From: Lepisosteus oculatus
Lineage: Eukaryota; Chordata; Actinopteri; Semionotiformes; Lepisosteidae
Direction: 5' to 3'
NCBI RefSeq assembly: GCF_040954835.1
Contig: NC_090698.1
Location: 50,168,284 to 50,232,283, forward strand
DNA length: 64,000 nt
Positions 46,432 to 60,102 of the stretch are shown here, in pieces; the stretch's first letter is position 1, and each line of letters opens with the position of its first letter. The notes under the pieces were generated by a model. It was not told the origin of the DNA and ran no database searches. It was given only the letters and a program-made list of their open reading frames with translations. Both the position numbers and the translations under genes were made by a program.

Positions 46432-48599
46432 ATTTAAGACCTGGAAGAAGACCAATATGGTGAACATTTTAAACATATAAAAAATGCTGAAGAATCTGGG
46501 GTGGTGTGAAAACTTTAAGACACAGAGGCCCACCAGAACCAGGAATGAATATCAGTGATTGGCATCTTTCATTTAAAATGACCTACAACAATGACTTTCA
46601 AGGAACTGTTTTACAGATCACTGTTTATATTAATTTCTGATTAACTAATACGCTTGGTAGACATTAAAACATTTCTGGGGATCATTAACAGTGCATCACA
46701 AAACCCTCACTTTATATTCTAGTTTTCATTATGTCTAATTGATTGTATTCACTTGTATTAAAACCATGAAGGGAAAAATTCTGGAAGACTACACAGGATA
46801 CAGTCACAGATAGCTAATCTTACTTCCTGAACAACTGTCAAATTTTGTGTCTTTTTAAGTGTGAATGCATATCTATACATTGCGTCTGCTTATTGTGAAT
46901 TGGAATTTGGTCAGAATTGCAAGCGTTTCAAAACAAGTCCCAGCTTAGCTTTCTGGGATCTGGCATTCTTGTACACTGTTAAGCAGCATGCTCTTTATCA
47001 TTATTTCCTTTAGTAGTTTAGAGTTTAGGGTCAGTACACAGAAAAAGCTGTCAAAAAGATTAACACCATGAACAAAGTCGTTTTACAACATGTCCAAAAC
47101 AGTTAGACACCATCAGCACGTGAGGTGCCTGATGGGCATTGCCTTGCCCAATGCTGACCTGAATAGTATATTGCTTTTTTATTTGTTTTCAACTCTGTTT
47201 TCAATTTGGTAATCTCTGAAAAGGTTTAAAACAGCAGATGTGATAAATAATAGATGTTTTAATAGATGGCTAATTTTGCAGAAACTTTCATATTTTATAA
47301 TTTTCACAAACAATGTGGTTGAAATGCCTGTATGGACTAGTGTCCCCATATCTTAAAATATACTGTATAAGTATAACTAAAGTTTACTGACAGAAGCTGC
47401 TAGTGTAATTAGAAAATAACCTCAATTCAGTAGAGACCAGATGACTCTACAATTTAGGAAATTTAAAAGAAATTTAAGAAATCGTAATTTGCTAAATCTG
47501 ACCAACAAAACTATTTCCTTCAAATATGTCTTTACACATACAGGAAGTAGCAGGGGAGATAGAGTATATCCTGGAGAAATACTCTGTATGAACATGTCAT
47601 TTTTTATTAAATCATCAATCATTCTCTTGTCTCACACTAACATAATTGGAGACCATTATAGCTTATTTTCTCTTCATGTTATTAAATATCATTTTACCCC
47701 TAAGGGAAATTAAATACTCTGTATTTTATTTACTGGTATAATTTTTAATACACAACAGTGACATTTATTTTAATTGAGGATTTCAGTAGATAGTAAAAGA
47801 TTATTGTAAACATTTGTAATATTCTCTTTTGTGTTCAGTTCAGCACCTTGTGCAGACACAAATGTATGGGTCCAAGTAGGCACATGTACAGTGACTTATT
47901 GTATGATCAGAACTGTAAGAAATACAGCAAAGCTGACATCATATTACAGAAACATATACATATTTCACATATAGTAAATATTGTGACCAAACAGAAAATT
48001 ATAACGATAAATATGATTGCTTCTTTAATCCAACAATTGTTTTAAGGACACCAGCTAGGGTATATTTATTAAAGTATTTGTTATTAACTGAAATATAAGC
48101 TCTTATTAACCTAATATTTTAAAATAATTAGCATATAATTAAGGGAATTAAATGTAATAATGCCATTAGGAAATTGTAACCATATGATTACTTTTGATGC
48201 ATGCTTTTAATCTGTAAAAGCAGACTATGAAGGAACAATGCAGGATTTTCAAGCAGTGAACTAGGAACAGATGGTTAAGAATTAATACCAAAACAATGGT
48301 TAAAGGTAAAAAACACAACATTAAAAATGAATTAATTTCAAAACAATTTAATCTAGGACTATTAAAATATGACCTGTATAGTTTAATGAAGAAAGACAAT
48401 CAGAAGGAAAACAAATGCTCTTCAGATGGTAAAACGGCCCAGGATTCAAAGGTAAAAATAACATATTGAGCTACAGACAAAACTGAAAAATCTATTATAA
48501 TTGTATGAGAGAAAAAAATAATGCAAAGTTTTATCAGTTCTACAGCAGTAAAAGAACTGTAAAAGCAGAAGTTAATATTTTATGAAAGGGTATTCAAGT
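46432..48599. other. Intergenic, no gene seen
   Basis: AT-rich, no recognised gene, RNA or repeat family. Confidence 0.4.
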
Positions 48600-49620
48600 C
48601 CTCGTTTTCAAGGTTGCAGATGCTGTCTTGTGGAATTCTGTCCCTCTGTGAACTGTGTTTGGCATTTAACAGGTTAAATCGCCTCACTTCCTGCATGCTG
48701 ATGTTGTAGAGGGTTTCTTCAGGTTAAGGATGATCTTGGAAACAAAAAGGTTGCCACATCAGCAACTTTGAAGACTCTGGTGTCTAACATGGACCTTCAT
48801 TTTTTAGTTATTAGTGATGTGATCAGTTTGGTTTGTTGTTTTCTTGTCTGGAGAGAGCAATACTGTATATTTTGATGTATATCGTTATGCTGGAAAATGT
48901 TACCTGCAGATGTTGGTGATCCATGTGGCCTTTATCATACAGTATCTCCCATGTAAGCTTCTCTTCTCTTGTCGTCTGCCTCTACTTTTGCGTTCATGTC
49001 CTCCATAATGATGAGTATGGCATGTTTCAGCACCTATTCTACCATTGTTTAAAGCTGTTTGTAAAAAATATCTTTTTCATCTTCTGCCTCATTATAGGGG
49101 TGCATAGCATTTTATGATTGAAAGATTAGTGAACCTTGCTGTGAGTACTCAGGGGCTGACTGAATTATATCCCAGCAGTGTCTTACTTGCCTCCTTATCT
49201 AACATAAAAGCAACTCCCTCTTGATGTTGGTTGTTTGTGTGCCCAGATCATAAAATAGTTTGTCCACTACTGTGGGGGATTTTGCCACTCCTGGTCCATC
49301 TAGCTTCACAAATTCCCAAAATGTTATTATGATGTAGCTTCTTCTCTCTGGCTACTTCTATTGATTTGCTTGCTTCATATATTGTCCTTACTTTCCAACA
49401 TCTTGAGCAGGTGCTTAAGGCTTTGGATCTTCACTTGGTAGGCATCATGAATGTTACGTTAATGTCAATGTGTCTCTGTTACCTCAACACAAGTTGGAGT
49501 TTCCGTGTGAAGGTTTTTGTAACCATAATGATTTTTACAGGGTGGTGTTATTTGCCCCATGCATAACCCCCAAACTAAAAGGCCAGTTTACTGTTGTTTG
49601 TCTGGACTCTCACTTGAAAC
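48600..49620 (-). pseudogene. Decayed non-LTR retrotransposon endonuclease
   Basis: On the minus strand, about 49200-49345 encodes an ILGICEARWTRSGKI-like block and about 48985-49015 encodes IIMEDMNAKV, corresponding to the ILGISEVRW and VMGDMNAKVG motifs of the apurinic-type endonuclease in RTE- or CR1-like LINEs. Further on (about 48750) RSMLDTRVFKVADVAT matches the block before the SDHHLL motif. Stops and frameshifts interrupt all frames. Confidence 0.75.
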
Positions 49621-49849
49621 CAGTCCAGTATTGTTCAATGTACTAGGGGTTTGAGCCTCAACTGGCATAGCTTTCAGGATCTTTGAGACACACAAGCCTC
49701 TACAGCATTTAGTTGGTTAAATAATTGGGTAACAAGTAAACAAAGACTGAAAATAGGTAACACTGCTGTATGTAAACTGTATGAATTTGGTTTTTACCAT
49801 AAAGTAGGTTAGTTGAAAAATGTCAGGAGATTTTTGAGGACTTCTGAAA

Positions 49850-50460
49850 AGGAGTAATTGATGCTCACCAGTTTGGAGAGAAATCTCTAAACATTTAGGG
49901 CTTTATCCGTTCACTGTCAGAAAAATAGTCTACAAATGGAAAATATTAAGTGACTCCACCAGGACTAGTTATCCTGCCAAAATCTCCCCAAGAGCAATTT
50001 AGAAAATCATCCAGGAAATTGCATACGAACTCTGGATCTGTAAGCATCTTTCATTATAGTGTTCATGCCTCTTAGGAAAAGACTGAACAGGCACTGTTTT
50101 CATTGAAGGATAACTCTCTAAAAAGAACACTACCACTCATCTTAGGCTCGCCAAAGAGCACCTGGATGATCCACATAATAATTATAATAATTTTCTCGGT
50201 ACAGATGAGTCAACAGATTAACTTTTTGGCTACAAAGAGAAATGTTTTAGTTAGTGAAAACTATACACTGCCTTCCAAAACAAATAGACCATGAAGTTGA
50301 CAATGTATGTGGCAAAATTTGGAGGATAATGTCAAGCAAGCCATTTATCAGCCGAAAGTGAGCCAAAAATGGGTTTTGTAAAAATGATTGGCCACAAATT
50401 CCCCAAAGCAAATGCCAGAGCCTGATAAATTAGTTCCAGAAAATATCTGGTTAAAGTCAT
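49850..50460 (+). mobile_element. Decayed Tc1-like transposase remnant
   Basis: The plus strand shows the Tc1 helix-turn-helix region (VRKIVYKWK near 49912-49940) and a GRPAKISP-like linker near 49960-49990. A further block near 50110-50165 follows, then a 3' part ending near 50450. Many stops and internal deletions. Confidence 0.6.
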
Positions 50461-51699
50461 TACTCATTGATTAGTCATTAGTTTATTTGAGAATATTTAC
50501 TGTTAGGTCATTGTGTCAATTAAATATTCTAAATATACCATATGTGTTTGTATTATACATGCAATTAAGCTACCTTTCATATTTTATTTAGACTTTCATG
50601 AAGCTCAAATCACTTTCTTCATCTAAAGTACTGTAAACAGACCAACCTATGGTATTCACAAACGTTTTTTGAGGGTTTTCCTTAACCTGTGTCAGTCAAA
50701 ATATTGTAGTGTGTGGTCTTCCATCATTTTTGTGTGATAGATATTCAATAAAACCTCAGTATTTATGAGGGTTAGGTACCTTGAAGTCTCAGCCATTGGC
50801 AGATTTGTGAATGTGCTATTTACAGTAATACCTTATAGGGAAAGGAAGGAACGGGAAACAAACATGTTTGTATTAATATTTACGTTATAACTGTAATCCA
50901 TTTAAGAAATAATGTTAGTATTTATTGGTAGTAAGTATTTTAATGAAAATTCGTTCTGGAAATGTAAAAAGTATGGTTTTCCACCTATAATTCAAGTTCA
51001 ATGTTGTTCAATGTAATGATGTTATAGCCTCCCCTACTGTATATTCAAGTTAGTTTTTTCATTCTTAGTAGAGCACATTTTTATTTTTTACATTTTATTT
51101 GTATTGCTATTATAAATGCAGTACTACAGTACTGTAATGAAATTATTTACAGCTCAGTAATACATTTATTAAAGAACATTAAGTGTGCTCACTCCCTTTC
51201 CACACTGCCAAGTTACTCTCCTGATCCTGTTTGTCAAATTCCCTTCTAATTTCTTTTGTTATGCTTGTCCATGAGAACACATGATCTGAGACTGTGATAA
51301 CTTAGGGGACCACGGAGTCTTTATTGTTATTTAATATTTCTTTTAGTTTGCAAAACAACACTCACATACAAGCATTGCTCTGAAAAAAGGTCTACACACG
51401 AGGTTCATCAAATGCTTTCTTGAAGGAACCTGAGTAACTAAAGAATAACCTATGATGCACCGCTACATTAACATATTAACTCAGTGTTAACCAAGATAAA
51501 CCTTTACTATGGAGACTGATGGAGACCAGGTGAAATAGTTGCTTGAGATGAAGATGCTGAAATGGGTGCCCACATTAACAGTCCTACTGCAGAAGAAGTC
51601 AAGTGAATAGACAAACGTGTGAATATAGAGCCCACAAATATTGAGGTTTTGTTGTAATATAACAATATGTCATAGGTGTAGCTAGATACAGTACTTTAT
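50461..51699. other. Intergenic, no gene seen
   Basis: No recognised feature. The sequence is rich in ACTGTA-type words, as elsewhere. Confidence 0.35.
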
Positions 51700-52615
51700 A
51701 TACATGTATGTGGCAGATATAAGGAAATACCATCTGGTCCAGTCAATTTGTTTGAAATTCTTATAGTCTCTTTAACATATTATCTAGCATGCTGACATAG
51801 TTTAGAACTGAATCTTTTAACCTTTAGCATATTATTTTTCCTCTGTTGTGAACAACTGTGCAAAATCTAAAACATTCCCAGTTTGTATTGCAAATCTAAG
51901 ACACTCTGCTTCTTCCTTCACTGATATTATTGTAATATGATAAAAAAACTCAGCATGAGTTTTGGTTTGAACAGTTATATTTACTTCTGTGTCTGTGCTT
52001 TGAAATTGCTGCTCTTTGTTTCATTTTGGTCCCTTCTGTTTTCTCTGTAAAGCATTTTCTTTCTCTTTATGTAATTCTTCATTGATTTATTGAACCATTC
52101 AGACCAGTATTTTCTCAGCCATGATTTGTTAACGTTTGGTATGATTTTTTCTTTCGTCTCCAGTGCTATGCATTCTCTACTGATTTGACTAACTTAATCT
52201 GATTGGCTTCTTTTAAGCTCTGTTTCTCTCTCTTTAAAATCATAAAACATTATTTGAGACTCTTCACATCTCTTTTTGAAATATTTCTGAAAACTGATTA
52301 TATTGCAACCACAGTTTCCCTATCCTTTTACTTCAGTCTGTGTGTTTACTTAAGACCAAATCAATGTGGGCGCCTTTTCTTTTTGACAAGCTGAGTAAAA
52401 ATGCAGTCATTTACCATATGAACCATGTGATCCCAATTGGCTTGTCCCAGTCAAAATGTATATCCCTCCATAATATCATCTCTGCCTTTCTACATGCAGA
52501 TAAGTTTGAATTGTAAAATGAAGCATCAATATGACTGTCTGAGCTGGAAGGTTTGTAGCCCACTCCTATCACTAGATCTCTTGAAATTTCACTAAAAGTC
52601 ATAAGGCATACCCTA
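51700..52615 (-). pseudogene. CR1-like LINE remnant, endonuclease to RT start
   Basis: Minus-strand reading order: IGVGYKPSSSDSHID (about 52540-52590) matches the VGVCYRPPSS block. DWDKP (about 52450) matches the GDFNYPDIDWE region, and GAHIDLVLS (about 52345-52370) matches the LDLVLT block of CR1-type endonuclease. A basic linker region follows. Near 51725-51750, KLTGPDGIS matches the KSPGPDGI start of the reverse transcriptase. Frameshifts and stops are frequent. Confidence 0.7.
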
Positions 52616-53899
52616 AAAATAACATTTGTGTTATTTCAATGCAGAATCATGAAGAATTGTAGCAGAAATGTTGGAGACCAATAATATTGGGTTTTACTTT
52701 TATTTCTGTTATAGCAGGAGAAACATAGCTAAACAAAAAAGTTTCTTTTTGTATTGCTTTGAATCAATACATTATAAAACAGTTGTTTTTGGTAAATTGG
52801 CATTGTATATTAAGGAACCAAGTCTTCTCCTGAATTATATTTAGTTTGTACTGGTATCTGGGATTTTAGTGAAAAAAATTAGACTGAAAATAGGCGATTT
52901 ATTTTTATGATTCAGAGAACCTTACAAAATATATAATTAAAAGTGCATTTAAAAAACACAAAAATCTTAAAACAGAAAGCGAACAATACACATTTGTGTA
53001 CCAGGAGAGGTGTTGTTTCACGAAGGAGGGATTTCTATTTGCCATAGAGATTGCAGATGGTTTCTTGCAGCAACAGGTGTAATGAAACGAGCCATGCCCA
53101 AAGGACAGGGAGTCCATCTGTGGAAGGCTAGAGGAGGTCAAACACATTAAAGACAAGCTGTATTAATCTCTAGCACCATAAAACCCCCAACACAAAAACC
53201 ATCCTCAAGCCTGTGATTTGCGTGCAACCCGTATAGCCTCTTGGAAGACCCCTTACAGCTAAACTACATCTATGAAAGCTACCATAAAATCCAGTTCATC
53301 TTTGAAGAATTCAATGCACTGGAGATGGAGCAGAAACTGAAATAGCACCATGAAATGGATGAACTGGCATAAATCGGTGTTCATGGGCTATCAAAGGAAG
53401 AGGCACACAGCAGTCCTTCTGGATACTGTCATTGAACATCATATTGCTAATAAGATTTGCTCCAGGACCTGGAAATAGTCAGTCATTGACTTGGAAGCTC
53501 AAGACAGCAGTGTTCTCAGAAATGAGAATCGGAGATACTGAATATCAGATCCTAGTCCCTTAAATCAGTGTTAGTGCCACTAGAACACAAGAAAAAGAAG
53601 TTGTGGTTATTGTCACAACTGCATTAAGCAGTTGCATTAAGATAGGCAGTCAGATCAACAGCAATAATCTAACTCCTGGGAACATGGTTAAATGCAATGT
53701 TAAGAGTATTGTGCACAACTGGAAAAAAAAATTGCTACTCTGCTATCAGTCCAAAGAAAAGCAACTAGGTATAGGTACACTGATAGACTTAAATAACTTA
53801 TTTTTTTAGTCTTGAACATAGGCCTTAGATTATGAAGGCCAGCAGGCCAGTGGGAAAGCCAGATACTTTGCGAGAGTTCAAGTCCGGAGGTCATCCTCA
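52616..53899. other. Intergenic, no feature assigned
   Basis: Between the endonuclease remnant and the GC-rich segment. A plus-strand run near 53590-53630 reads KRSCGYCHNCIK, a Cys-rich motif without a recognisable domain around it. Confidence 0.3.
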
Positions 53900-55345
53900 T
53901 TGTTGTCAGAGGACAGCTGTGGGACAGGGGACCTGCTGGAGGTGTCACATGGGGCTGCAGGGTGGGTGGCCTGAGAGACAGTCACAGAACCACAGGAGTC
54001 TGAAGAAAACAAATCCACCCGCTCTCATCCAGAAAACTCCAAATGCCCTGCTTAGATTCCTAGTTTCTCCCCTTGAAGGCACAGGGTACAGAAAGAGCAG
54101 TGATCTGTCTACAGGGGTGAGGAGGTGTTGGCTCTGGTATGCCTGGGGGAACTGTACACAACTCTGAGCTTGGGGCGGCCTATTCCACAGAAGCCTGGAC
54201 CAATGTGGTCGAGTCACAAAGCCTCCCTACCCCAGGGTTAGGCAAAGACTCCTTCGACTGACTGGCAATTTCAGCTCACCCTGGGAGAACCCTAGCTTCT
54301 GGGCATGGTGGTTTCCACCTGCACCCTGCACCCTTCCCTTCATCCGCAGGGAGGTGCTGTCATCTTCAGAGCTTCTTGAGGCAGGACTGAGAGGTCCAGG
54401 AGACATAGCGGACTCAGTCTTTATGCATCTGCATCAGGTTTTTCTACATCACCTATGTCGTTGACACAGTGGATGTCCTATGTTGTCAAAGACACCTTGA
54501 CTTCTTTCAAGAGGTTTCTTGTTGAGATCCTTGGATCAATAAGCTCCTAGTAACCTAACAAGCTGTTTGCACTGAATGTCTTAACCTCCACTGTGGTCTT
54601 ATTCTGAAGTTTGATCCACAAAGATTCAATGGTTTTCAAATGGTTTGTACTATCTATTTCATATAACCCTGTCTTTATGTTATTTTTAATGCAAACTGAT
54701 GTCTTTTCTGTCTTCCTTGCCTGTTGTGGTAATTGTGTACCCGGTAATTCTGAATTCAACCCCATCACAATCTGCAAATCAAATTTTCTTTTCTTATAAT
54801 ATCATAGTTGCTTATAATTATTGTAGCTCCTAAATCCAATATCTTGCTTCAGATGCTCCTCACATTGAGATGTGGGTCTCTAAGGACTTGGCTGTTTGAG
54901 GCTTTTGCTTTCCTAAGTGTGTTCTGCCTGCTTGATGTTGTACAGCATCTCTTTTCATCTGCTAAGGTTTCAGCCTTCCAGGCTGCATTGTTCTCTTCCA
55001 AACCTAACTGACTGATGTTGCTTTCACCCTGGGCCATATCCAGTAAAGCTGATTTCCCTTGAATGAGCTCCCTGAGCTCCCCCACTCCCCAGTACCTAGT
55101 TTAAATAACTGTTACATTGCCAGTTTGCTCCTTCTTGATACAGATGTAGACTGTCTTGCTTGTATCAACCAGTTACAGCTGTTTCAAAAGAAAGACATGT
55201 GACTCATAAACCTGAACATGTAAAACTGTTTAAATCTGTCTTACAGAACCTACTTTTTCCTCTGTTTTGTTTCAATATGGACCATGACAACAGGATCTCC
55301 CTTGACTTTGGCCAGCAGGCCATCTACTAGTTATAAAAGATGTAT
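53900..55345 (-). pseudogene. Possible ORF1-like part of the same LINE
   Basis: Several long minus-strand frames lie in the position expected for ORF1 of the LINE at 51700-52615. Near 55265-55310 the minus strand reads LLAKVKGDPVVMVHIET, similar to the PVVMVHVGTND block of the SGNH-like domain in some fish LINE ORF1 proteins. Frames at 54849-55085 (78 codons) and 54547-54777 (76 codons) are charged and coil-like but frameshifted relative to each other. 53900-54480 is GC-rich. The link to the LINE is inferred. Confidence 0.35.
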
Positions 55346-58300
55346 TACCTGTGTTCTAACCAGGCAGGTAATAATGCAAATCTCCTCACTAGAACACACA
55401 ACATTGCTGTTAGAATCATAGACAAACACCTCAGTAAACTATTACTTTCTTCTGAGGTGGAAGATGCACTGTGGTGCCTTGCTGCTGCTCATTTGCCCTC
55501 CAATGTAAATCTGGACCATTAGCATACAAGTGAATAACACCTAATTGCAAACTATTGGACACAGGTCACTCTTAAAATGTGACTTTCACTTTTAATTTAC
55601 TTTTGAAATCAGCAGCTCTGAAGCAGGTGTTCAGAGGTTGCCAGAAAAAAACTGATTTGGAGAAAGTCTCTGATCCTTATTTTAATATATTCTTTTCCCA
55701 ACCATTAAAGTTTCCACACCTACTGTATCAACTCACACATAAAATTTTCCCTTTTCAGAAAAAAAATCTAAAGCCTCTGCCGATTAATGTTATTTAAAGC
55801 GTATTTGTTCTCTGAGGCAAACATTTTTTCTCGTTCATAAGTTGTGCCCATAAACAACATTTTTATAGACCCAATTTTAAGGTATTCTTAATAGAATCTA
55901 AAGAATGGATGTGATGTTTTGTATCAAAACAATTAGATATGTTTCTGAAGAATCTGAAGTAGTGAAGGACTCACTTCTTACATTTAGTGAAAATAGTTTG
56001 TGCTGTACTGGCAAGTTGCATTATGTGCATTATGAGGTAGTGAAAGTGAAAGGTAGCTGTTATTTGGACCTGAGACCTCATATCTACATTTACTGATAAG
56101 AATGCCTAAATGCTTTAAAAGAATTTCTGAATGTAATTTTCTTAAAATATGCTTATTTTTTACATCCTGAGCCTCTGATGAAGGGAAATTATAGGCATAT
56201 TGAATTGTTTCATTTTACCTACATCACTTTGAAAATTGAAGAAAAAAGTCAGGAAGCAGAAAATGAAATTAATTTATCTTTTTGTTCCTGAATACATCAG
56301 TGACCTGTTGTATATACCTACATGCTGTTTGTATTCTTGGGACTTTGTTCCCAAAACAAAGCTCTGAACAGGGGGAGACTGGGATTTCTGTCCTGTTGCT
56401 TAAAGGTGTGAAATGATCTCCTAGCACTTGTTAGACCTTGCAAAGTCAGTCAGCACTTTTAAACAAAACTTGAATTATATCATGTGCATTAATGGATTTC
56501 TAAAGGTTTTACTTTTGTATTATGACACATTGGTAAAACTGCTTTTGTGCATTCAATAATTCTGTTTTGTCTCTAGAATTACCTAGCAGAGAACCACAAC
56601 CACACTCTTTTTCTGCAGTCAGTGGTTCTGTATGTACATTAATTTTCAGTGAAAAACCACTTTATAACACTTATAATAAGTGACATACTTTAAAGTTACA
56701 GCTTTAAATATTAAATGGTATTATAGGTCACAAAAATATTTAAATATTTAAACATTAACAATTGGTATATTTTCTGACTTAGAAAGATGTTTTACAACAA
56801 TTTATTTATACACATTACAAATAAATGTGCCAAAGTCATTCTTTTTATATTTGACAGTTTTCAAAGGAGAGGAGTGTTTTTACTCTATCTAGATAACTTG
56901 ATTTTTAGTATCTGAAATTCCTGCAATTTCTTAAAAGAAACATTTTTATCTGCTGCAGCAATACCTTCCAGCTCCATTCCTTGTGCTTTACACAGAGATG
57001 CCTATACTGCTAGGTTATGTTCTTAACAAAGCAGAAAGATTATTAGAAATCTTTAAGAACATTTAATGCTTAGTGTTATAATATGTCTTTTTGCAATATA
57101 ACACATTGGTAGATAACATGCTGTGTCATACAAAAATTGTATGCACACATTTTTAACTATTAAATAATATCTAACAAGATACAAGAGCTAAATAGCCCAT
57201 AGTACTGTATATACCCTTATAAAACAAATAAAGCAGCTTAGAATAATTTGTATTACTTTATATTAGTTTAAAGAAGTTATCAACAAACACCAAGTTAGCC
57301 ACCCTTGATATAAGCTAATTACCAAGTTCCAGGTCTGATTTTATCAGGATAATAAGTACTTTAAATTGTCAGAAATATTCAGTAGCATTTTGCACATTTT
57401 AATTGGAAGCCAATATTGCCAACATGTTGTTTCTAAATATGCAGAATGTGTAACGTATGGCTAGTCTGGCATTCTTTGTGCTGAAAACCTTGGTCAATTC
57501 ACTCAACTAAGCAAATAATCATATTGTACTTTGCAATTTCCAAGAAGCACGATCTGAAACTAAAACTTTTAGCCGTAAAGTAAATGAACTCATGTGCTGT
57601 CAACACGATGGCCCTCTGTATAAACAAAAATATTCTAAATTTACCAAATTTAAGTCAAGAGCTGTAGCTTACAGATGCAGCCATTCAAAATGCGCGGGCG
57701 ATACCGCATTATTTTGCGGTACGCTGTATGCAGTCTACCGCAAGCTACCAGTAAATACCGCTAGTTACCGTAAATTCTCCTATAATACGACAAGCAAAAT
57801 AATAGTATCCGGAATTTCCGCAAGGTGGAGCTAATAAAGCTCAACCTCTCATGTTTGAGCTGTGGCCATCAAAGTCTTTAACGAAGATATTACTAATAGT
57901 ATTAATAATGAATGACCTTGGACAAGCTGTAAACTCAAAGTTTTGCCCTGGTCAACATTCTTTTTTTCATTGACCGTCTTTGTAAAAGTAACACCACAGC
58001 ATTTCGCAATCACGCATTTGTTTCCAATCATGCAAAGTACAGTAATTTTTTAGAATCGATTCACCATGTCTTTCACATGCTCATAAAAGAGATTGATTTA
58101 GAAACATAAACATATTACCGTATGAAAACTGTACTGTATACAGTATGTATATGTATATTTAATGTCTTAACTGTGCCCGTTTAAGTATTGAATATTCATA
58201 TCTAATTTTACCACTGAAGGGAAATCTTAGTAGCTGAGCATAAAAAGAATAGGAGCATACTGTAACGCGTGTGAAGGCCATAAACGATATTAATTTTGGA

Positions 58301-59852
58301 ACATAAACATACAGTATATGGCTGGTCTCGGTACTTTAAAGAAAACATACACGAAACATGGTTTCATTATGACCAGAATCGGTCTTGAGATATTTTTAAC
58401 TTGATTTACAGTATTTGAGAGGTATGTCTTAACACCGATACTACAGTGCTTAAGTACTGCTCACGTATATGTTTCTAGGTTTATATTATGCATTTTATAC
58501 GGTCAAATTACTTTTGAGCAACTAATAAGAAGCGGGAAACGGTATGCGTTTTAGATTCGTTTTGTGCTGGGACCCGTGGATTGATTAGAGATATCAAGTA
58601 CATACAAGTCATGTTGTAGTTCGTCTTGAAAAAATGTTACGAGTACATCATCTATCAACAATTACACAGGTTCTGTTTCCATATTGCGGATTTTGGTTAC
58701 GTAATATTATTTTCTAGATTTCACGTTGTGAATATATGATTTGGGCAAACAGAGCCGCAAAGAAGTACATCATGGGTTGTTGTTTTTTTTTGCAGTTTTA
58801 TCTAGAGCAAGCGATGCTTAAACCTTTGTCTGATTCTTGTGAAACTATCCACACGACAGTTACAGTACCTACTGTATATAAATTACTAAATGGATAGACT
58901 CCATCCCTTATTTGGTCTTTACACTTTAAAAAACCTCTGAAAAGTACTTTCTGAAAAAGTACTGCAGAACCAGGAAGTATGAATTATTATGTCGTTTTGT
59001 TTCCATGTTCAGTACCAGTTGTGATGCCAAGTTTGGCTTTCTTTTTAAAAAAATGTTAATTAGAAACCTCTGAGCAAAGTTCTCCAGGGATTAGACCTTG
59101 AGATTTCCGGAACCCTGACTCAAATTTCATTTGCATTCAAAAATAGGAGTCTGTTTGCAGTGTCATTTACGTGTGTAAAATACTAATATGGCGAGGACCA
59201 GGGATAGTGAATAGGCTTATTTGTCTAAGGGATTTTTACATAAATATAGGTGCTTCAGGAGGGAAAAAAATAAAACTGAATGGTCAAAGCACAAATGAAA
59301 GGGATCTATGCATCTTTTTTCCACCTCCCCGTTTGCTTGTATTTTGTTGTGAGATTTAGGAACTGTAATTTTATTCAGCTGCAAAATTAATTCTGAATTT
59401 GATGCAACTATGAAAGGAGCAGAAGAAAAGAATTGCGGAAACAGAAACTACTGTGAGAATATAGATTAGCTTCTATCATTTGATTTAAGTAAGTACCTGG
59501 AACAGCTGCAGCAGTATTTCCTTGACCTCAGATTTTTTTTCTCTGTTATTAATCCCTTGGAGCTTTTTGGTGTCTCTTCACTTGATGTATAAAGTAATAA
59601 GGCAATAGAATTCCCAGAACTTTCAAAGATTAAGGGGAAATATGCAGAAAGTGTTTCATTAAGAATGAGAACAAAAAACAAAAAACCTTAATTGGATTTT
59701 TTTTCTGCTGGCACTTGAAGTGAATCAAATCTAATGATTCTATGTTGCTTCTTTGTGAGAACTTTCTTCTTCATCTTTTGCCTTTTACAGAATTTTAACC
59801 ACAGACAAGTCTGCCATTACAAAAGTTCCAAATTTCATACATTATGTATTTA
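55346..59852. other. Intergenic, no gene seen
   Basis: AT-rich sequence. A short CpG-containing patch at 57690-57830 repeats TACCGC/GCGGTA words and ends with CCGCAAGGTGGAG (57819-57831), a weak CTCF-like match. ACTGTATACAGTATG clusters occur at 58128-58148. No exon was recognised. Confidence 0.35.
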
Positions 59853-60102
59853 TGGGAACAGTGTAGTGCAGTGCCTAAGTGTTTATTGCTGAATTGTGGG
59901 TTCACTTCCCTGCTACCAATCGGGTCCTTTTCCCCGATTGTTCCAGTCCTCCCAGCGGATGAAATGGAGACCAGCATTACTAGGAGGTGAACTCTGTGAT
60001 GGACATGTGTCCTGTGGTGGGGGTGGCCACAAGCTGTCTTGTTTGCTTGATGCCATGGAAACCAGGATAAGCTTTGGCCCAATGAGCCGATGTGGCTGTA
60101 GA
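59853..60102 (+). mobile_element. Possible tRNA-derived SINE
   Basis: A tRNA-like head has CAGTGCCTAAGTG and a B-box-like GTGGGTTCACTTCCC. The body ends in GATGCCATGGAAACCAGGAT and AAGCTTTGGCCC. No second copy is present in the window, so the family is not confirmed. Confidence 0.45.
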
